Notes: a model not told the origin generated them from the sequence alone. 64,000 bases of DNA from Spirochaetia bacterium (GCA_029975555.1 JARKOY010000074.1:62001-126000); one strand, 5' to 3'. Positions 43,385 through 52,943 are shown, numbered from the stretch's first letter. Made by a program: numbers and translations.

Positions 43385-44441
43385 GCGCTGCTCCTTGGAT
43401 TGGAATGCTGTGAAAAAGCGCCATTCCGGCGCTGTAAATGTCCAGCGTGCGGCAAAACACTTGCTGCGCAAGCTCATCCCGGACTTTTGAAAGCTCTGGA
43501 AGGCTAAGAAGGTGCGTCATTTCATCGAAGACGAACTGGCTCAGCTGATAGCGGATGGACTCAAGCCGCTTGCGCTCCAGTTCTCCGGTTTTCATGAGCC
43601 GCTCAAAATGGCGGACGATCGTGTCGGCGAGTTCTGGCACGCCCGCGCCTGTCTCCGCGATTGTCTTGAGGACGGGAGGAGTGGAAGACTCTTCGTCCAC
43701 GGCCTCGGACAGCCCCGGCACCAGCCCCGCGTGGTGCATAAAATCAGGATCGTGCGCCGCCAGCGTATCCGGCCCGCCCAAAGGGGCCTGCCCACGGCGC
43801 AACTGGGCTTGCGTCTCGAGCATCGCCCGCAGTTCGCGCACCACGCGGTCCGCGCCGTCGCGGTCCGCCTTGTTCACGACGAAGATGTCGCCGATCTCCA
43901 TGATGCCGGCCTTGATCACCTGGATGTCGTCGCCGAGCCCAGGCACGGACACGAGCACCACGGTGTCCGCGACTTTCACAATGTCGATCTCGGATTGACC
44001 GACCCCTACTGTCTCAACGAGCACGATATCGTAGCCCGCGGCGTCGAGCACACGGATCGCCGCGTGCGTCGCCTTCGAGATGCCGCCTAGGCTCCCCCGC
44101 GTCGCGAGGCTCCGTATGAAGACCCCTGGATCGGTCGCGTGTCCCTGCATGCGCAGACGGTCGCCCAGAATGGCGCCGCCGGAAAAGGGACTCGAAGGGT
44201 CCACGGCGAGCACCCCCACCCTTAGCCCGCGCGCCCTGAATTGCGTGATCAATTTGTCCGCGAGCGTGCTCTTGCCTGAGCCCGGCGGCCCCGTGATGCC
44301 GATGACCTGAGCGCGTCCCGCGTGATCTTTCAGACGATACAGCGCGGCATAGGCCTCTCGATCTTGGCTCTCAAGGAGGGTGATGAGGCGTGCTGCCGCG
44401 CGGACATCGCCTTCGATGCAGCGGCGTACCAGTTCTTTCAT
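43365..44441 (-). CDS. meaB: MeaB/ArgK family G-protein chaperone of methylmalonyl-CoA mutase
   Basis: 358 residues. GITGPPGSGKSTL near 49 is the P-loop; VLAVDPSSPFSGGAILGDRLRM and VETVGVGQSEIDI are diagnostic of the MeaB/MMAA family; VVNKADRDGADR is the base-specificity motif. It loads and protects B12 in the mutase. The start is ATG 44441; a TTG two codons upstream is possible. Sits between the mutase small subunit and the epimerase. Confidence 0.93.
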   Translation of the reverse strand: MKELVRRCIEGDVRAAARLITLLESQDREAYAALYRLKDHAGRAQVIGITGPPGSGKSTLADKLITQFRARGLRVGVLAVDPSSPFSGGAILGDRLRMQGHATDPGVFIRSLATRGSLGGISKATHAAIRVLDAAGYDIVLVETVGVGQSEIDIVKVADTVVLVSVPGLGDDIQVIKAGIMEIGDIFVVNKADRDGADRVVRELRAMLETQAQLRRGQAPLGGPDTLAAHDPDFMHHAGLVPGLSEAVDEESSTPPVLKTIAETGAGVPELADTIVRHFERLMKTGELERKRLESIRYQLSQFVFDEMTHLLSLPELSKVRDELAQQVFCRTLDIYSAGMALFHSIPIQGAAHEDTHA

Positions 44442-44469
44442 GGACAAAGCGCTCCAGGCGTATCGCGTC

Positions 44470-44874
44470 TCAGCACAAGGGGCGCTTCACGTTTGCCCTG
44501 ATGAACTCTATGGTCTTCGAGGTCGGCGTGCCAGGACCGAAGATTTCGGCGATTCCCTTCGATTTTAGGAAGGGAATGTCCTCTTCAGGGATGACGCCGC
44601 CGCCGAAGACCAACACGTCATCGGCACCCCGCTCCTTGAGGAGCTCCACCACGCGGGGAAAAAGGTGGTTGTGCGCCCCGGAAAGTATCGAGAGTGCGAC
44701 GACATCGACGTCTTCCTGAATCGCGGCGTTGACGATCTGCTCCGGTGTCTGCCTGAGGCCGGTGTAGATCACCTCCATGCCCGCATCGCGCAGGGCCCGC
44801 GCGATGACCTTCGCGCCCCGATCGTGCCCGTCGAGCCCGGGTTTCGCCACCAGCACTCTGATTTTTCTTTCCAT
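44470..44874 (-). CDS. mcmA2: Methylmalonyl-CoA mutase, B12-binding subunit
   Basis: 134 residues, a Rossmann-like cobalamin domain. The DxHxxG motif is D15-G-H17-D18-R-G20, with H17 as lower cobalt ligand; [12 protein letters not shown] and [13 protein letters not shown] are the nucleotide-tail contacts. Separately encoded, as in archaea and many anaerobes, and 13 bases after the catalytic subunit. Confidence 0.95.
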   Translation of the reverse strand: MERKIRVLVAKPGLDGHDRGAKVIARALRDAGMEVIYTGLRQTPEQIVNAAIQEDVDVVALSILSGAHNHLFPRVVELLKERGADDVLVFGGGVIPEEDIPFLKSKGIAEIFGPGTPTSKTIEFIRANVKRPLC

Positions 44875-44887
44875 ATCAGGATCCCCC

Positions 44888-46555
44888 TTAGAACATCACG
44901 TTCGGCCTGTATTCGCCGAATTCCTCGCGCAGTACGCCACAAATCTCGCCGAGCGTCGCATAGGCGCGCACGGCCTCGAGGATCGGCGGCATGAGGTTGT
45001 CGGTGCCCTGCGCCGCACGCCTGAGCGATGCCAAGGCCGAATCTACGGCCTTTTGGTCGCGGCCAGCCCTGAGGGCGACCAGTTTCTGCTTCTGGCGCTC
45101 TCCCACCGCCGGGTCGACCCGCAAAAGCCCTTTCGGCGGATTTTCCTTGATCTGGAATTTGTTGAGACCGACGATGACCCGCTCGCCTTTCTCAACATCC
45201 ATCTGCCACGCATAGGCGGAATCCTGAATTTCTTGCTGGATATAGCCCTGCTCGATCGCCTTGACCGCGCCGCCCAGATCGTCAATGCGCTTGATGTACT
45301 GGAACACTTCTTTTTCGATGCGGTCGGTGAGGCTCTCGACATAGTACGAACCGGCAAGCGGATCAACCGTCTCCGCGACGCCCGATTCGTAGGCGATGAT
45401 CTGCTGGGTCCGCAGGGCGATGCGCACGGCCTCCTCGGTGGGAAGCGCGAGCGCCTCGTCGCGCGAGTTGGTGTGCAGCGACTGAGTGCCGCCGAGGACC
45501 GCGGCGAGGGCCTGCAGCGTGACGCGGATGATGTTGTTGTCGGGCTGCTGGGCGGTGAGGGTTGAGCCTCCCGTCTGGGTGTGGAAGCGGAGCATCCAGC
45601 TCTTCGGGTTCTTCGCGCCGAAGCGGTCGCGCATGATGTGCGCCCAGACGCGGCGTGCGGCCCGGAACTTCGCCACCTCCTCAAAGAGGTCGTTGTGGGC
45701 GTTGAAGAAAAACGACAGGCGCGGGGCAAACTCGTCGACGTCGAGCCCAGCCCTGATCGCCGCCTCGACATAGGCGATGCCGTCCGCAAGGGTGAAAGCC
45801 ACCTCCTGGACCGCCGTGGCGCCCGCTTCCCTGATGTGGTAGCCAGAAATAGAAATGGTGTTCCAGTTCGGCACATGCTTCGAGCAGTATTCAAAAATGT
45901 CGGTGATGAGCCGCATCGAGGGTGCAGGAGGGAAAATATAGGTGCCGCGCGCGATGTATTCTTTTAATATGTCGTTCTGAATCGTGCCGTTGAGCGCCTC
46001 AGGGGCTACGCCCTGCTTCTCCGCCACGGCAATGTACATCGCAAGGAGCACGGCCGCAGGGGCGTTGATCGTCATGCTCGTCGACACCTTGTCAAGCGGA
46101 ATGCCGTCAAACAGCACCTCCATGTCCGCAAGCGAATCGATGGCCACGCCGACCTTCCCCACTTCGCCTTCCGAGAGCGGGTGGTCTGAATCGTACCCGA
46201 TCTGCGTGGGCAGGTCGAAAGCAACGGAAAGCCCCGTCTGCCCCTGTTCGAGCAGGTATTTGTAGCGCGCGTTCGATTCCTCGGCGGTCCCGAAGCCCGC
46301 ATACTGGCGCATCGTCCACAGCCGTCCGCGATACATGGTCGGCTGCACGCCGCGCGTATAGGGGAATTCGCCCGGCAGCCCGAGTTTGGTCGTATAATCG
46401 AAGTCTTTTTGGTCAAGCGGCGTATACACGCGGTTGACGGGGACATTCGAGCCCGTCACAAATTGTTTTTTGCGCTCGGGATATTTTTCGTTGGCCTTTT
46501 CGACTTTCGCCTGCCAGGCCTGAAAGTCCTGTTCGAGTTTTTCGAAATCGGTCAT
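44888..46555 (-). CDS. mcmA1: Methylmalonyl-CoA mutase, catalytic (TIM-barrel) subunit
   Basis: 555 residues, the full-length large subunit without cobalamin domain. [28 protein letters not shown] shortened here to its core [30 protein letters not shown], and [15 protein letters not shown] are hallmarks of the substrate-binding barrel. With the B12 subunit it interconverts succinyl-CoA and (R)-methylmalonyl-CoA. Follows korC after 18 bases, so succinyl-CoA made by Kor feeds straight in. Confidence 0.95.
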   Translation of the reverse strand: MTDFEKLEQDFQAWQAKVEKANEKYPERKKQFVTGSNVPVNRVYTPLDQKDFDYTTKLGLPGEFPYTRGVQPTMYRGRLWTMRQYAGFGTAEESNARYKYLLEQGQTGLSVAFDLPTQIGYDSDHPLSEGEVGKVGVAIDSLADMEVLFDGIPLDKVSTSMTINAPAAVLLAMYIAVAEKQGVAPEALNGTIQNDILKEYIARGTYIFPPAPSMRLITDIFEYCSKHVPNWNTISISGYHIREAGATAVQEVAFTLADGIAYVEAAIRAGLDVDEFAPRLSFFFNAHNDLFEEVAKFRAARRVWAHIMRDRFGAKNPKSWMLRFHTQTGGSTLTAQQPDNNIIRVTLQALAAVLGGTQSLHTNSRDEALALPTEEAVRIALRTQQIIAYESGVAETVDPLAGSYYVESLTDRIEKEVFQYIKRIDDLGGAVKAIEQGYIQQEIQDSAYAWQMDVEKGERVIVGLNKFQIKENPPKGLLRVDPAVGERQKQKLVALRAGRDQKAVDSALASLRRAAQGTDNLMPPILEAVRAYATLGEICGVLREEFGEYRPNVMF

Positions 46556-46573
46556 CTATATCCTCCCACGGCC

Positions 46574-47116
46574 TCACGAATGGGCGGCCTTCGCCTGCGC
46601 CGCAAGCGCCAGGCCCTCCTCGAGCGCCGCGAGGTTGAGCGCTTCGGTCCCCTTCGGCACGCGACTCTTGACCGCTTCTCTCAGCGCTTGCGGCGAGGCT
46701 ATGCCGGAGATGCCCCCCAGCACGCCCAGCGCGACCATGTTCGCCACCACCGCGCGCCCCAGCTTCTCGGAGGCCGTCTCGAGGATGGGCAGCGCCACCA
46801 CCGGCACCTGCGCCGGCGGATCGAGCTTCACTGTCGAATCCGCAATGATGATGCCCTTCTTCATCGAAAGGCCGTAATTCCGGTAGGCGTCCGTCGTCAA
46901 GGCGAGCAAAAAGTCGGGCGCCGTGGCCTTTGGATAGTCGATCTCGCCGTCCGCGATCACGACTTCGGCCTTGCTCGCCCCTCCCCGGGCTTCGGGGCCG
47001 TAGCTCTGGGTCTGTACCGCATTCTTGCCGTCTTGGATCGCCGCCTCGGCCAGGACGATGCCCGCGAGCAAGAGCCCCTGCCCGCCCGAGCCGCTCAGTC
47101 TGAATTCAACTCGCAT
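46574..47116 (-). CDS. korC: 2-oxoacid:ferredoxin oxidoreductase gamma subunit
   Basis: 180 residues. The start RLSGSGGQGLLLAGIVLAEAA and GPEARGGASKAEVVI are diagnostic of the gamma (catalytic-domain-II-like) subunit of Kor/Vor enzymes. Overlaps korB by 22 bases; GGAGT lies before the ATG. Confidence 0.93.
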   Translation of the reverse strand: MRVEFRLSGSGGQGLLLAGIVLAEAAIQDGKNAVQTQSYGPEARGGASKAEVVIADGEIDYPKATAPDFLLALTTDAYRNYGLSMKKGIIIADSTVKLDPPAQVPVVALPILETASEKLGRAVVANMVALGVLGGISGIASPQALREAVKSRVPKGTEALNLAALEEGLALAAQAKAAHS

Positions 47117-47961
47117 CCTGGTACTCCTTTGTTCCGAGCATAGGTGGGGTTGGCACGCTGCACTCTAGCGATGAGCTCGAGGTACTGCTGCGTAAATTCC
47201 GCCTTTTCGACGCTGTGAAGCTCGCCGATGAGAATCTTGCCTGCGCGTTTTTCGGCCGGCAAGGCTGCCGCCGCCTTCACGTTGACTGTCTGCTCCTTGA
47301 TCCAGTTGAGCGTGTCGACGGCGCCGCCGATCTTGTTTTTGCGGCCGAAATACGTGGGGCACTGCGACAGCGCCTCCACCACGGCGAAGCCTTTGTGCAT
47401 GAGCGCCTTGGAGATGAGGTCTTCAAGCAGCACGTAGTGGTAGGTCGTCGCCCGCGCCACATAGGTGGCTCCCGCGGCCTTCGCGAGCTCGCAGAGGTCG
47501 AAGTTGTACTCGACGTTGCCGTAGGGTGCCGTCGTGCCGAGCATGCCGTGCGGCGTCATGGGCGAGGCCTGGCCGCTCGTCATTCCATAGATATTGTTGT
47601 TGATGATGATGGTCGTGATATCGATGTTGCGCCGCGCGGCGTGGATGAGGTGGTTGCCGCCGATGGCCGCGCTGTCGCCGTCGCCCGTGATGACGATGAC
47701 CTTGAGGCGCGGACGGGCGAGCTTGACGCCCGTGGCGAAGGCGATGGCGCGGCCATGGGTGGTGTGGAGCGTGTCGAAGTCGAGGTAGCCGACTGCGCGG
47801 CTGGAACAGCCGATGCCCGACACCACGACGATGTTGTTTTTGTCGAGGCCGAGCTTGTCGATGGCGCGGATGAGCGCGCCTGTCACCGTGCCGTTGCCGC
47901 AGCCTGGGCACCAGATGTGCGGGAGCCTGTCCTGCCGAAAGTAGGAAAGAAATTCAGCCAT
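47095..47961 (-). CDS. korB: 2-oxoacid:ferredoxin oxidoreductase beta subunit (TPP-binding)
   Basis: 288 residues. IWCPGCGNGTV near 16, ITGDGDSAAIGGNH near 89 (metal-TPP site) and NNIYGMTSGQASP near 120 are the TPP-dependent beta subunit motifs. It cleaves a 2-oxoacid (2-oxoglutarate from context) to the acyl-CoA. The start overlaps the korA stop by one base. Confidence 0.94.
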   Translation of the reverse strand: MAEFLSYFRQDRLPHIWCPGCGNGTVTGALIRAIDKLGLDKNNIVVVSGIGCSSRAVGYLDFDTLHTTHGRAIAFATGVKLARPRLKVIVITGDGDSAAIGGNHLIHAARRNIDITTIIINNNIYGMTSGQASPMTPHGMLGTTAPYGNVEYNFDLCELAKAAGATYVARATTYHYVLLEDLISKALMHKGFAVVEALSQCPTYFGRKNKIGGAVDTLNWIKEQTVNVKAAAALPAEKRAGKILIGELHSVEKAEFTQQYLELIARVQRANPTYARNKGVPGCELNSD

Positions 47962-49094
47962 CAGAACGCCTCCTTGATCGCGGCGAACACCTCATCCGGG
48001 TGGAAGAGCTCGCCGTTGACCTTTCCGAGCCTGATTACGGGGCGTTCGCACCCCGCGGCCCGTTCTATCTCCAGGGCGAGCTGGCCGAGGTTCATTTCGG
48101 GCACGAGGATCTTCTTTGCCGGGGCGAGCAGGCGTTGCACCGTCGCAGAAGGGAAGGGCCATATTGTCTTGAGCCTCAACATCCCCACCTTATCCCCCTC
48201 GCTGCGCGAGCGGCGCACCGCCGACAGAGCCGCCATCGCCGAAGACCCAAAAGAGACAACAGCGATATCGCAATCTTCGAGGCCTTCGGCGACGCAGTCG
48301 GCCAATTCGTCGGCCTTGCTCTCGATTTTCAAATTGAGACGGCGCATCAGCGCGGAAGCCACCGCAGGCTTGCTCGAAGGTGCGCCGTTTTCATCGTGGA
48401 AGAGCCCGGTGCAGTGCCAGCGGTACCCCGTGCCGAACGGCGCCATAAGCGGCACACCGCCCTGAGGGTCCGCTGCATAGGGTTTGTAACCTGCTGGGCT
48501 TTGCGGCATGGCCCGCCGAGGAATCGTATACCCTTCGGAATCTGGAAGAACCACTTTTTCGCGCATGTGGCCGATGACCTCGTCGGTGAGCACCACCACG
48601 GGCACGCGATACTTTTCCGACAGCTCGAAGGCCCGGAAGGTGAGCTCGTAGCACTCCTTCACGTTGCCCGGCGCGAGCGCGATGATCGGATGATCGCCGT
48701 GGGTTCCCCAACGAACCTGCATGAGGTCGCCCTGGGCAGGGCTTGTCGGCATCCCTGTCGAGGGCCCCACGCGCTGGACGTCGATGATGACAACAGGGAT
48801 TTCACAGAGGCTCGCATAGCCGATCGATTCCTGCATGAGCGAAAAACCGGGCCCAGAGGTCGCGGTCATCGCCTTTGCACCGGTGAGCGAGGCCCCGATG
48901 CACGCCGAGATGGAACCGATCTCATCCTCCATCTGGATGAATTTGCCACCGACCTTGGGGAGCTCTTCCGCACAGATCTCGGCGATCTCGGTGGATGGGG
49001 TGATGGGATACCCTGCATAAAATTCCAGCCCTGCAGCGATGGCCGCCATCGTGCACGCTTCGTTCCCTTGCATAAGTCTCGCTTTTTCAGGCAT
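47961..49094 (-). CDS. korA: 2-oxoacid:ferredoxin oxidoreductase alpha subunit
   Basis: 377 residues. Start LMQGNEACTMAAIAAGLEFY and GYPITPSTEIAE, then SGPGFSLMQESIGYA and VQRVGPSTGMPT, mark the alpha subunit of 2-oxoglutarate/branched-chain oxidoreductases. Four separate subunits (D-A-B-C order) and the succinyl-CoA-using neighbours favour 2-oxoglutarate. Overlaps korD by eight bases. Confidence 0.94.
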   Translation of the reverse strand: MPEKARLMQGNEACTMAAIAAGLEFYAGYPITPSTEIAEICAEELPKVGGKFIQMEDEIGSISACIGASLTGAKAMTATSGPGFSLMQESIGYASLCEIPVVIIDVQRVGPSTGMPTSPAQGDLMQVRWGTHGDHPIIALAPGNVKECYELTFRAFELSEKYRVPVVVLTDEVIGHMREKVVLPDSEGYTIPRRAMPQSPAGYKPYAADPQGGVPLMAPFGTGYRWHCTGLFHDENGAPSSKPAVASALMRRLNLKIESKADELADCVAEGLEDCDIAVVSFGSSAMAALSAVRRSRSEGDKVGMLRLKTIWPFPSATVQRLLAPAKKILVPEMNLGQLALEIERAAGCERPVIRLGKVNGELFHPDEVFAAIKEAF

Positions 49095-49362
49095 GATGCG
49101 CCTCCGGCGGAAGGCTCAAGTCGATGTGGTTGACACTCCGCTCAGCCGTGACCTTCTCTTCGGCCGGATGCACCTCGATGGCAAAATCGGGGCACCGAAG
49201 CTCACACATCCGGCATCCGATGCAGTCATCCGGCCTGGCTGGAAAGACCTTGCCGTTTTTAAGCTCCAACACCTGCTTAGGACAGAACGCGACACAGATA
49301 CTGCAGCCCTTGCAATAATGCTCGCGGATAACATGAAAGAATCGTTTTTTTGATTCGGCCAT
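49087..49362 (-). CDS. korD: 2-oxoacid:ferredoxin oxidoreductase delta subunit (2[4Fe-4S])
   Basis: 91 residues with two [4Fe-4S] motifs: C17, C20, C23, C27 and C47, C50, C53, C57. It passes electrons from the TPP site to ferredoxin. First gene of the leftward array; promoter and leader inverted repeat lie upstream. Confidence 0.94.
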   Translation of the reverse strand: MAESKKRFFHVIREHYCKGCSICVAFCPKQVLELKNGKVFPARPDDCIGCRMCELRCPDFAIEVHPAEEKVTAERSVNHIDLSLPPEAHHA

Positions 49363-49393
49363 CTCTTTTGCTCTTGCTCGCTGTTCCGCCGCA

Positions 49394-49412
49394 CTCGGTC
49401 TGACAGACTGAG
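49394..49412. repeat. 19-base inverted repeat in the korD leader
   Basis: GTCTG-a-CAGAC extended by CTC / GAG with one G-T pair in RNA. It lies downstream of the predicted promoter, 32 bases before korD, so it could be a repressor site or an mRNA hairpin. Confidence 0.5.
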
Positions 49413-49482
49413 CAATGTTCCTGTAGAAAAGTGAATTTTGACAAGGAAAATTGATCCAAGGAACGCATTACGGCGTAATCTT

Positions 49483-49511
49483 ATTGTACAAGTAATTCCC
49501 TATTTTGTCAA
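49483..49511 (-). promoter_or_regulatory. Near-consensus promoter of the kor-mcm-mmd array
   Basis: Minus strand: TTGACA (49511-49506), exactly 17 bases, TACAAT (49488-49483). The leader to korD would be about 115 bases. No equally good promoter is visible for the divergent carboxyltransferase in the 238-base gap. Confidence 0.7.
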
Positions 49512-49600
49512 AATCTATCAATTTTGTGCATAAATCTTATATAGCGCCGATACTTGTCGAGTTCTCGGATTTTAGGTACAACTAGTCTCTTGGAGAACAG

Positions 49601-51364
49601 ATGATGAAATATATCAAGATTCGCGACGTGACACTCCGAGACGGACAACAATCGCAGTTCGCAACGCGCATGACCAACGAACAGGTCAAAGCGGTGCTCG
49701 ACGATTATCGTCAGAGCCACTTCTATGCGATGGAAGTGTGGGGAGGTGCGGTTCCTGATTCGGTGATGCGCTACCTCGGCGAAGACCCATGGGACAGGCT
49801 CGCCACCATCAAACAAGGCATCGGCGATGCCTCAAAGCTCACTGCACTCTCCAGAGGCCGAAACCTCTTCGGTTACACGCCCTACCCCGATTCCGTCATC
49901 GAGGGCTTCTGCAAGCACGCCATTGCCACGGGCATCGACATCATGCGCATCTTCGATGCGCTCAACGATATCGACAACATGAAATCCTCGATCCATTTTG
50001 TGAAGGCTGCCGGCGGATTGGCCGACTGCGCGGTGTGTTACACCGTCGATCCTCGTTTTAGGTTGAGAGATCGAGTCAATGCGCTCTTTGCCGGCAAAAA
50101 GATCCCCCCAAAGATATTCACCGTCGGCTATTACGTTCAAAAAGCGAAAGAACTGGCCTCGCTCGGCGCCGACATGATCACCATCAAGGACATGGCCGGC
50201 CTCATCGACCCCTCGACCGCCGCGGAACTCATACGAGCGCTCAAAAACGAGCTCGACGTGCCCGTGGACCTGCACACGCACTGCACCCCGGGGTTCGGCG
50301 TGGCGAGCCTGCTGGCCGCCATGGTCAACGGCGTCGACATCGTCGACACCGCGGTGCTCTCGTTCTCCGGCGGCCCCGCAGCCCCCGCCTACGAGATCAT
50401 ACGCATCTTTGCCGACAGGCTCGGCCTCTCCACCGATGTCGACAATGCCGCCGTGGCAAGAATAGATAGGCGCCTGCGCCAGATCCGCGCCGAACTTGCC
50501 GCATACGATCAATACAAGAAGTTGCCTTTCGAACTCGACCTTTCCAAAGACAGCATCCCCCCCCATCTTTCCAGGCTCTTCGACGACGCGCTTGAAGCGG
50601 CCGTGGGCGGAAAGTATCAGAAATCGCTCGCCATCTGCCAGGCGATCGAAAAGGCATTCTCGTATCCCGATCCCGACGAAATCGTGCGGCACGCGCAGAT
50701 ACCGGGCGGCATGTACACCAACATGATGACCCAGCTCAAAGAGGCAAAGCTCGAGCACCACTTGAACGAAGTGTTGCGCCTCGTGCCCCGCGTGCGCCTC
50801 GATTCAGGGCTGCCGCCGCTCGTGACCCCCACGAGCCAGATCGTAGGCGTGCAGGCGGTCAACTGCATCATCAGTCTGCACCAGGGCAAGGACATGTACG
50901 AGAACGTCTCGAAGAATTTTGCGGAACTCATTCTCGGCTCATACGGGAAGACTCCCTGGCCGGTAGACTCCGAATTCCGGTATAAAATCTGTGGTACGCG
51001 CGAGGAAAAGCCCTACGACACGAGTCAATACAAACCTCAGGACAATCCACCCGTACCCGAGGCGGGGGGAACGCCCTTGGCCGTCAATGAAAAGGAACAG
51101 CTCCTCCTCGAGCTCTTCCCTTCCGTCGCGACAAGATTCCTCAGAAACAAAAGAATCGAAGAGTGGAAGAAAGCACACCCCGAAGAGGCGGCCTCCCAAT
51201 CCGACGCAAAAGCCACAGTCGCGCCGGCTTCGCCCTACGAAGCATCCGATTACGAGCCTTCAGACGGCGAATCGCCTTCGTTCTGGGAAGAAGCTCCCGG
51301 CTGGGCAGGCTGGACGGACACCATCGACACCGCCGCACAAGGCACGGCGCTGCGAGGTGACTAG
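49601..51364 (+). CDS. oadA: Pyruvate/oxaloacetate carboxyltransferase (OadA/PycB type) without biotin domain
   Basis: 587 residues. DVTLRDGQQSQFATRM (9-24) begins the carboxyltransferase TIM barrel; MRIFDALNDIDNM and KDMAGLIDPSTAAEL (with the catalytic lysine region) follow, then the conserved-carboxylase domain to about 490. Where OadA normally has a biotinyl domain, this chain ends in an acidic, low-complexity tail (about 520-587) without an MKM motif. It should therefore use a separate biotin carrier, most simply the one at 40.6 kb. It could act in oxaloacetate decarboxylation or pyruvate carboxylation. Tail overlaps murI by four bases. Confidence 0.9.
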   Translation: MMKYIKIRDVTLRDGQQSQFATRMTNEQVKAVLDDYRQSHFYAMEVWGGAVPDSVMRYLGEDPWDRLATIKQGIGDASKLTALSRGRNLFGYTPYPDSVIEGFCKHAIATGIDIMRIFDALNDIDNMKSSIHFVKAAGGLADCAVCYTVDPRFRLRDRVNALFAGKKIPPKIFTVGYYVQKAKELASLGADMITIKDMAGLIDPSTAAELIRALKNELDVPVDLHTHCTPGFGVASLLAAMVNGVDIVDTAVLSFSGGPAAPAYEIIRIFADRLGLSTDVDNAAVARIDRRLRQIRAELAAYDQYKKLPFELDLSKDSIPPHLSRLFDDALEAAVGGKYQKSLAICQAIEKAFSYPDPDEIVRHAQIPGGMYTNMMTQLKEAKLEHHLNEVLRLVPRVRLDSGLPPLVTPTSQIVGVQAVNCIISLHQGKDMYENVSKNFAELILGSYGKTPWPVDSEFRYKICGTREEKPYDTSQYKPQDNPPVPEAGGTPLAVNEKEQLLLELFPSVATRFLRNKRIEEWKKAHPEEAASQSDAKATVAPASPYEASDYEPSDGESPSFWEEAPGWAGWTDTIDTAAQGTALRGD

Positions 51365-52158
51365 GCCTCAAGGCGGCGTATGCTCCGGGCTTCTGGGATT
51401 TCGAGCCTCGCCATTATTGGACGATACGACTCTGGATTTCCAGAGGTGACGAGATCGAGCGACGGTGCAGAAGCGCTCTCCGCGTCGCACTTTCCTCCCC
51501 CCCACGAAGAAAAAAGCCGCAACACTGCATCTGCCTGTAAATCGGCCGGATCAATGAATTCGATGCCAGGCGCCAGCGAGGTGAAGATATTCATCACGAT
51601 CGGGTAGTGCGTACAGCCCAAGAGCACCGTCTTAACCGGGTGCATCGCAGTAAGTCTTTCCAGCATCGCGGCGATTTCGTCGCGGATCGCCGCTTCGTCG
51701 TCGATCGCCCTGTCGATGAGGGCTGCGAGCCTCGGGCTCGCGACTCCATGGACCGTAACGGCAGGGTTGAGCTCCCTCACGCGCTTGGCATGCAGACCAG
51801 ACTTCACCGTAAATTCAGTGGCAAAAAGGCCGACATCGAGCTCGCCGCGTCGGGCCAGCGCCGCTGCCGCCGGGGTTATGATGTCGACAAGCGGCACGCT
51901 GCAACGCGTCCGCAGCTGATCCACCGTCGCCGAAATCGTGTTGCAGGCGATCGCCACTGCCTCCACGTGGTATTCCGAGAGTAGCTTCAACATGCGCAGC
52001 GAGAGTGTAACGATCTCGCCCGCAGGCCGGTTGCCGTAAGGCATGTTCGCGTTATCGCCCACATAGACCACATCGAAAGGCGCTCCCCTCGCAACGAGGC
52101 TCCGCACCACCGTAAGTCCGCCCACGCCGCTGTCGATGATGCCAATTGTGTGTCGCAT
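51361..52158 (-). CDS. murI: Glutamate racemase
   Basis: 265 residues. IGIIDSGVGGLTVVR start, GDNANMPYGNR near 44, catalytic cysteines C72 (ACNT) and C182 (GCTHYP). It makes D-glutamate for peptidoglycan. Convergent with oadA; no partner genes in the same direction are close (65 bases to the SIMPL gene upstream). Confidence 0.94.
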   Translation of the reverse strand: MRHTIGIIDSGVGGLTVVRSLVARGAPFDVVYVGDNANMPYGNRPAGEIVTLSLRMLKLLSEYHVEAVAIACNTISATVDQLRTRCSVPLVDIITPAAAALARRGELDVGLFATEFTVKSGLHAKRVRELNPAVTVHGVASPRLAALIDRAIDDEAAIRDEIAAMLERLTAMHPVKTVLLGCTHYPIVMNIFTSLAPGIEFIDPADLQADAVLRLFSSWGGGKCDAESASAPSLDLVTSGNPESYRPIMARLEIPEARSIRRLEA

Positions 52159-52223
52159 GACCAGTATAGAGCCATGCTCCTACCTCTTCTGTCAATCGAG
52201 AGGCCTGCCCCTGCGGCGAGCTC

Positions 52224-52943
52224 CTATTCCGTCAGAAGATCGAATTCTATGGACACCGAGGCACTGACCTCGAGCTCACCGGGACTCAAAAAATCCTGGC
52301 TCACAGCCTTCATCGTGAGAGTCTCAACACCGAAGGCCGAGGAGGAATCCTGTATGTCCACGGAGATCGGAGCGCCGAGCAGGACACCGAGCGCCGCTGC
52401 CGCCGCATCCGCCTTCATCTTCGCATCTGTGCAGGCTGCCTGGATGAGCTTGGCCTTAAATGCCTGCATGTCCTTGCGATCATAGGAAAGAGAGCGGACC
52501 GCATTTGCCCCCGCATTCATTGCCGCATCCACGAGGGCCGCCACTAAGGACAAATCCGCAATTTCCACCTTGATCGTCGTCTCCGCCCTGTATCCGATGA
52601 TGAGGTTCTGTTTGTCCTGGCGCGTGCTGTAGACCGGTGAAACCCGATACGAGCTCGTCTTGACCTTGGCCCTGTCGATACCGGCCTGCGATAGAGCCGC
52701 AAGCACTTTTGAGGCCCGCTCGGCAAGTAGCCCCTGTGCCTTTGCCGCCGTATCGCCCTGTGTCTCCACCCCGACGGACAGATAGGCAACATCGGGCTCA
52801 ACCGACATCGTCGCCTGGCCCTGCACACGAATACTGCGCTTTTGCGGCTGCGCCGCCGCCCCGCCCACAGCGACAAAAAGCACCAACGCGACCATTCCAA
52901 TGCCCAAAAATCCCACTCTATGCGCCGCTCGTCCTGTACTCAT
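52224..52943 (-). CDS. SIMPL (DUF541) domain periplasmic protein
   Basis: 239 residues. Signal peptide at about 1-31 (VAVGGAAAQ). The mature protein RSIRVQGQATMSVEPDVAYLSVGVE and the following repeat are the SIMPL/DUF541 domain found in periplasmic oxidative-stress-linked proteins and outer-membrane-associated proteins. ATGA overlap with the esterase gene makes it the last gene of a three-gene operon. Confidence 0.85.
   Translation of the reverse strand: MSTGRAAHRVGFLGIGMVALVLFVAVGGAAAQPQKRSIRVQGQATMSVEPDVAYLSVGVETQGDTAAKAQGLLAERASKVLAALSQAGIDRAKVKTSSYRVSPVYSTRQDKQNLIIGYRAETTIKVEIADLSLVAALVDAAMNAGANAVRSLSYDRKDMQAFKAKLIQAACTDAKMKADAAAAALGVLLGAPISVDIQDSSSAFGVETLTMKAVSQDFLSPGELEVSASVSIEFDLLTE

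Noticed and set aside
47215-49133. Long plus-strand open frames opposite korB and korA
   Set aside because: Antisense to subunits with full TPP and alpha motifs; composition is that of reverse-complemented GC-rich codons.
49505-49542. Plus-strand promoter for the OadA-type gene (TTGTCA with AT-rich downstream sequence)
   Set aside because: No acceptable -10 box at 16-18 bases; the same TGTCAA is explained better as the -35 of the leftward promoter.
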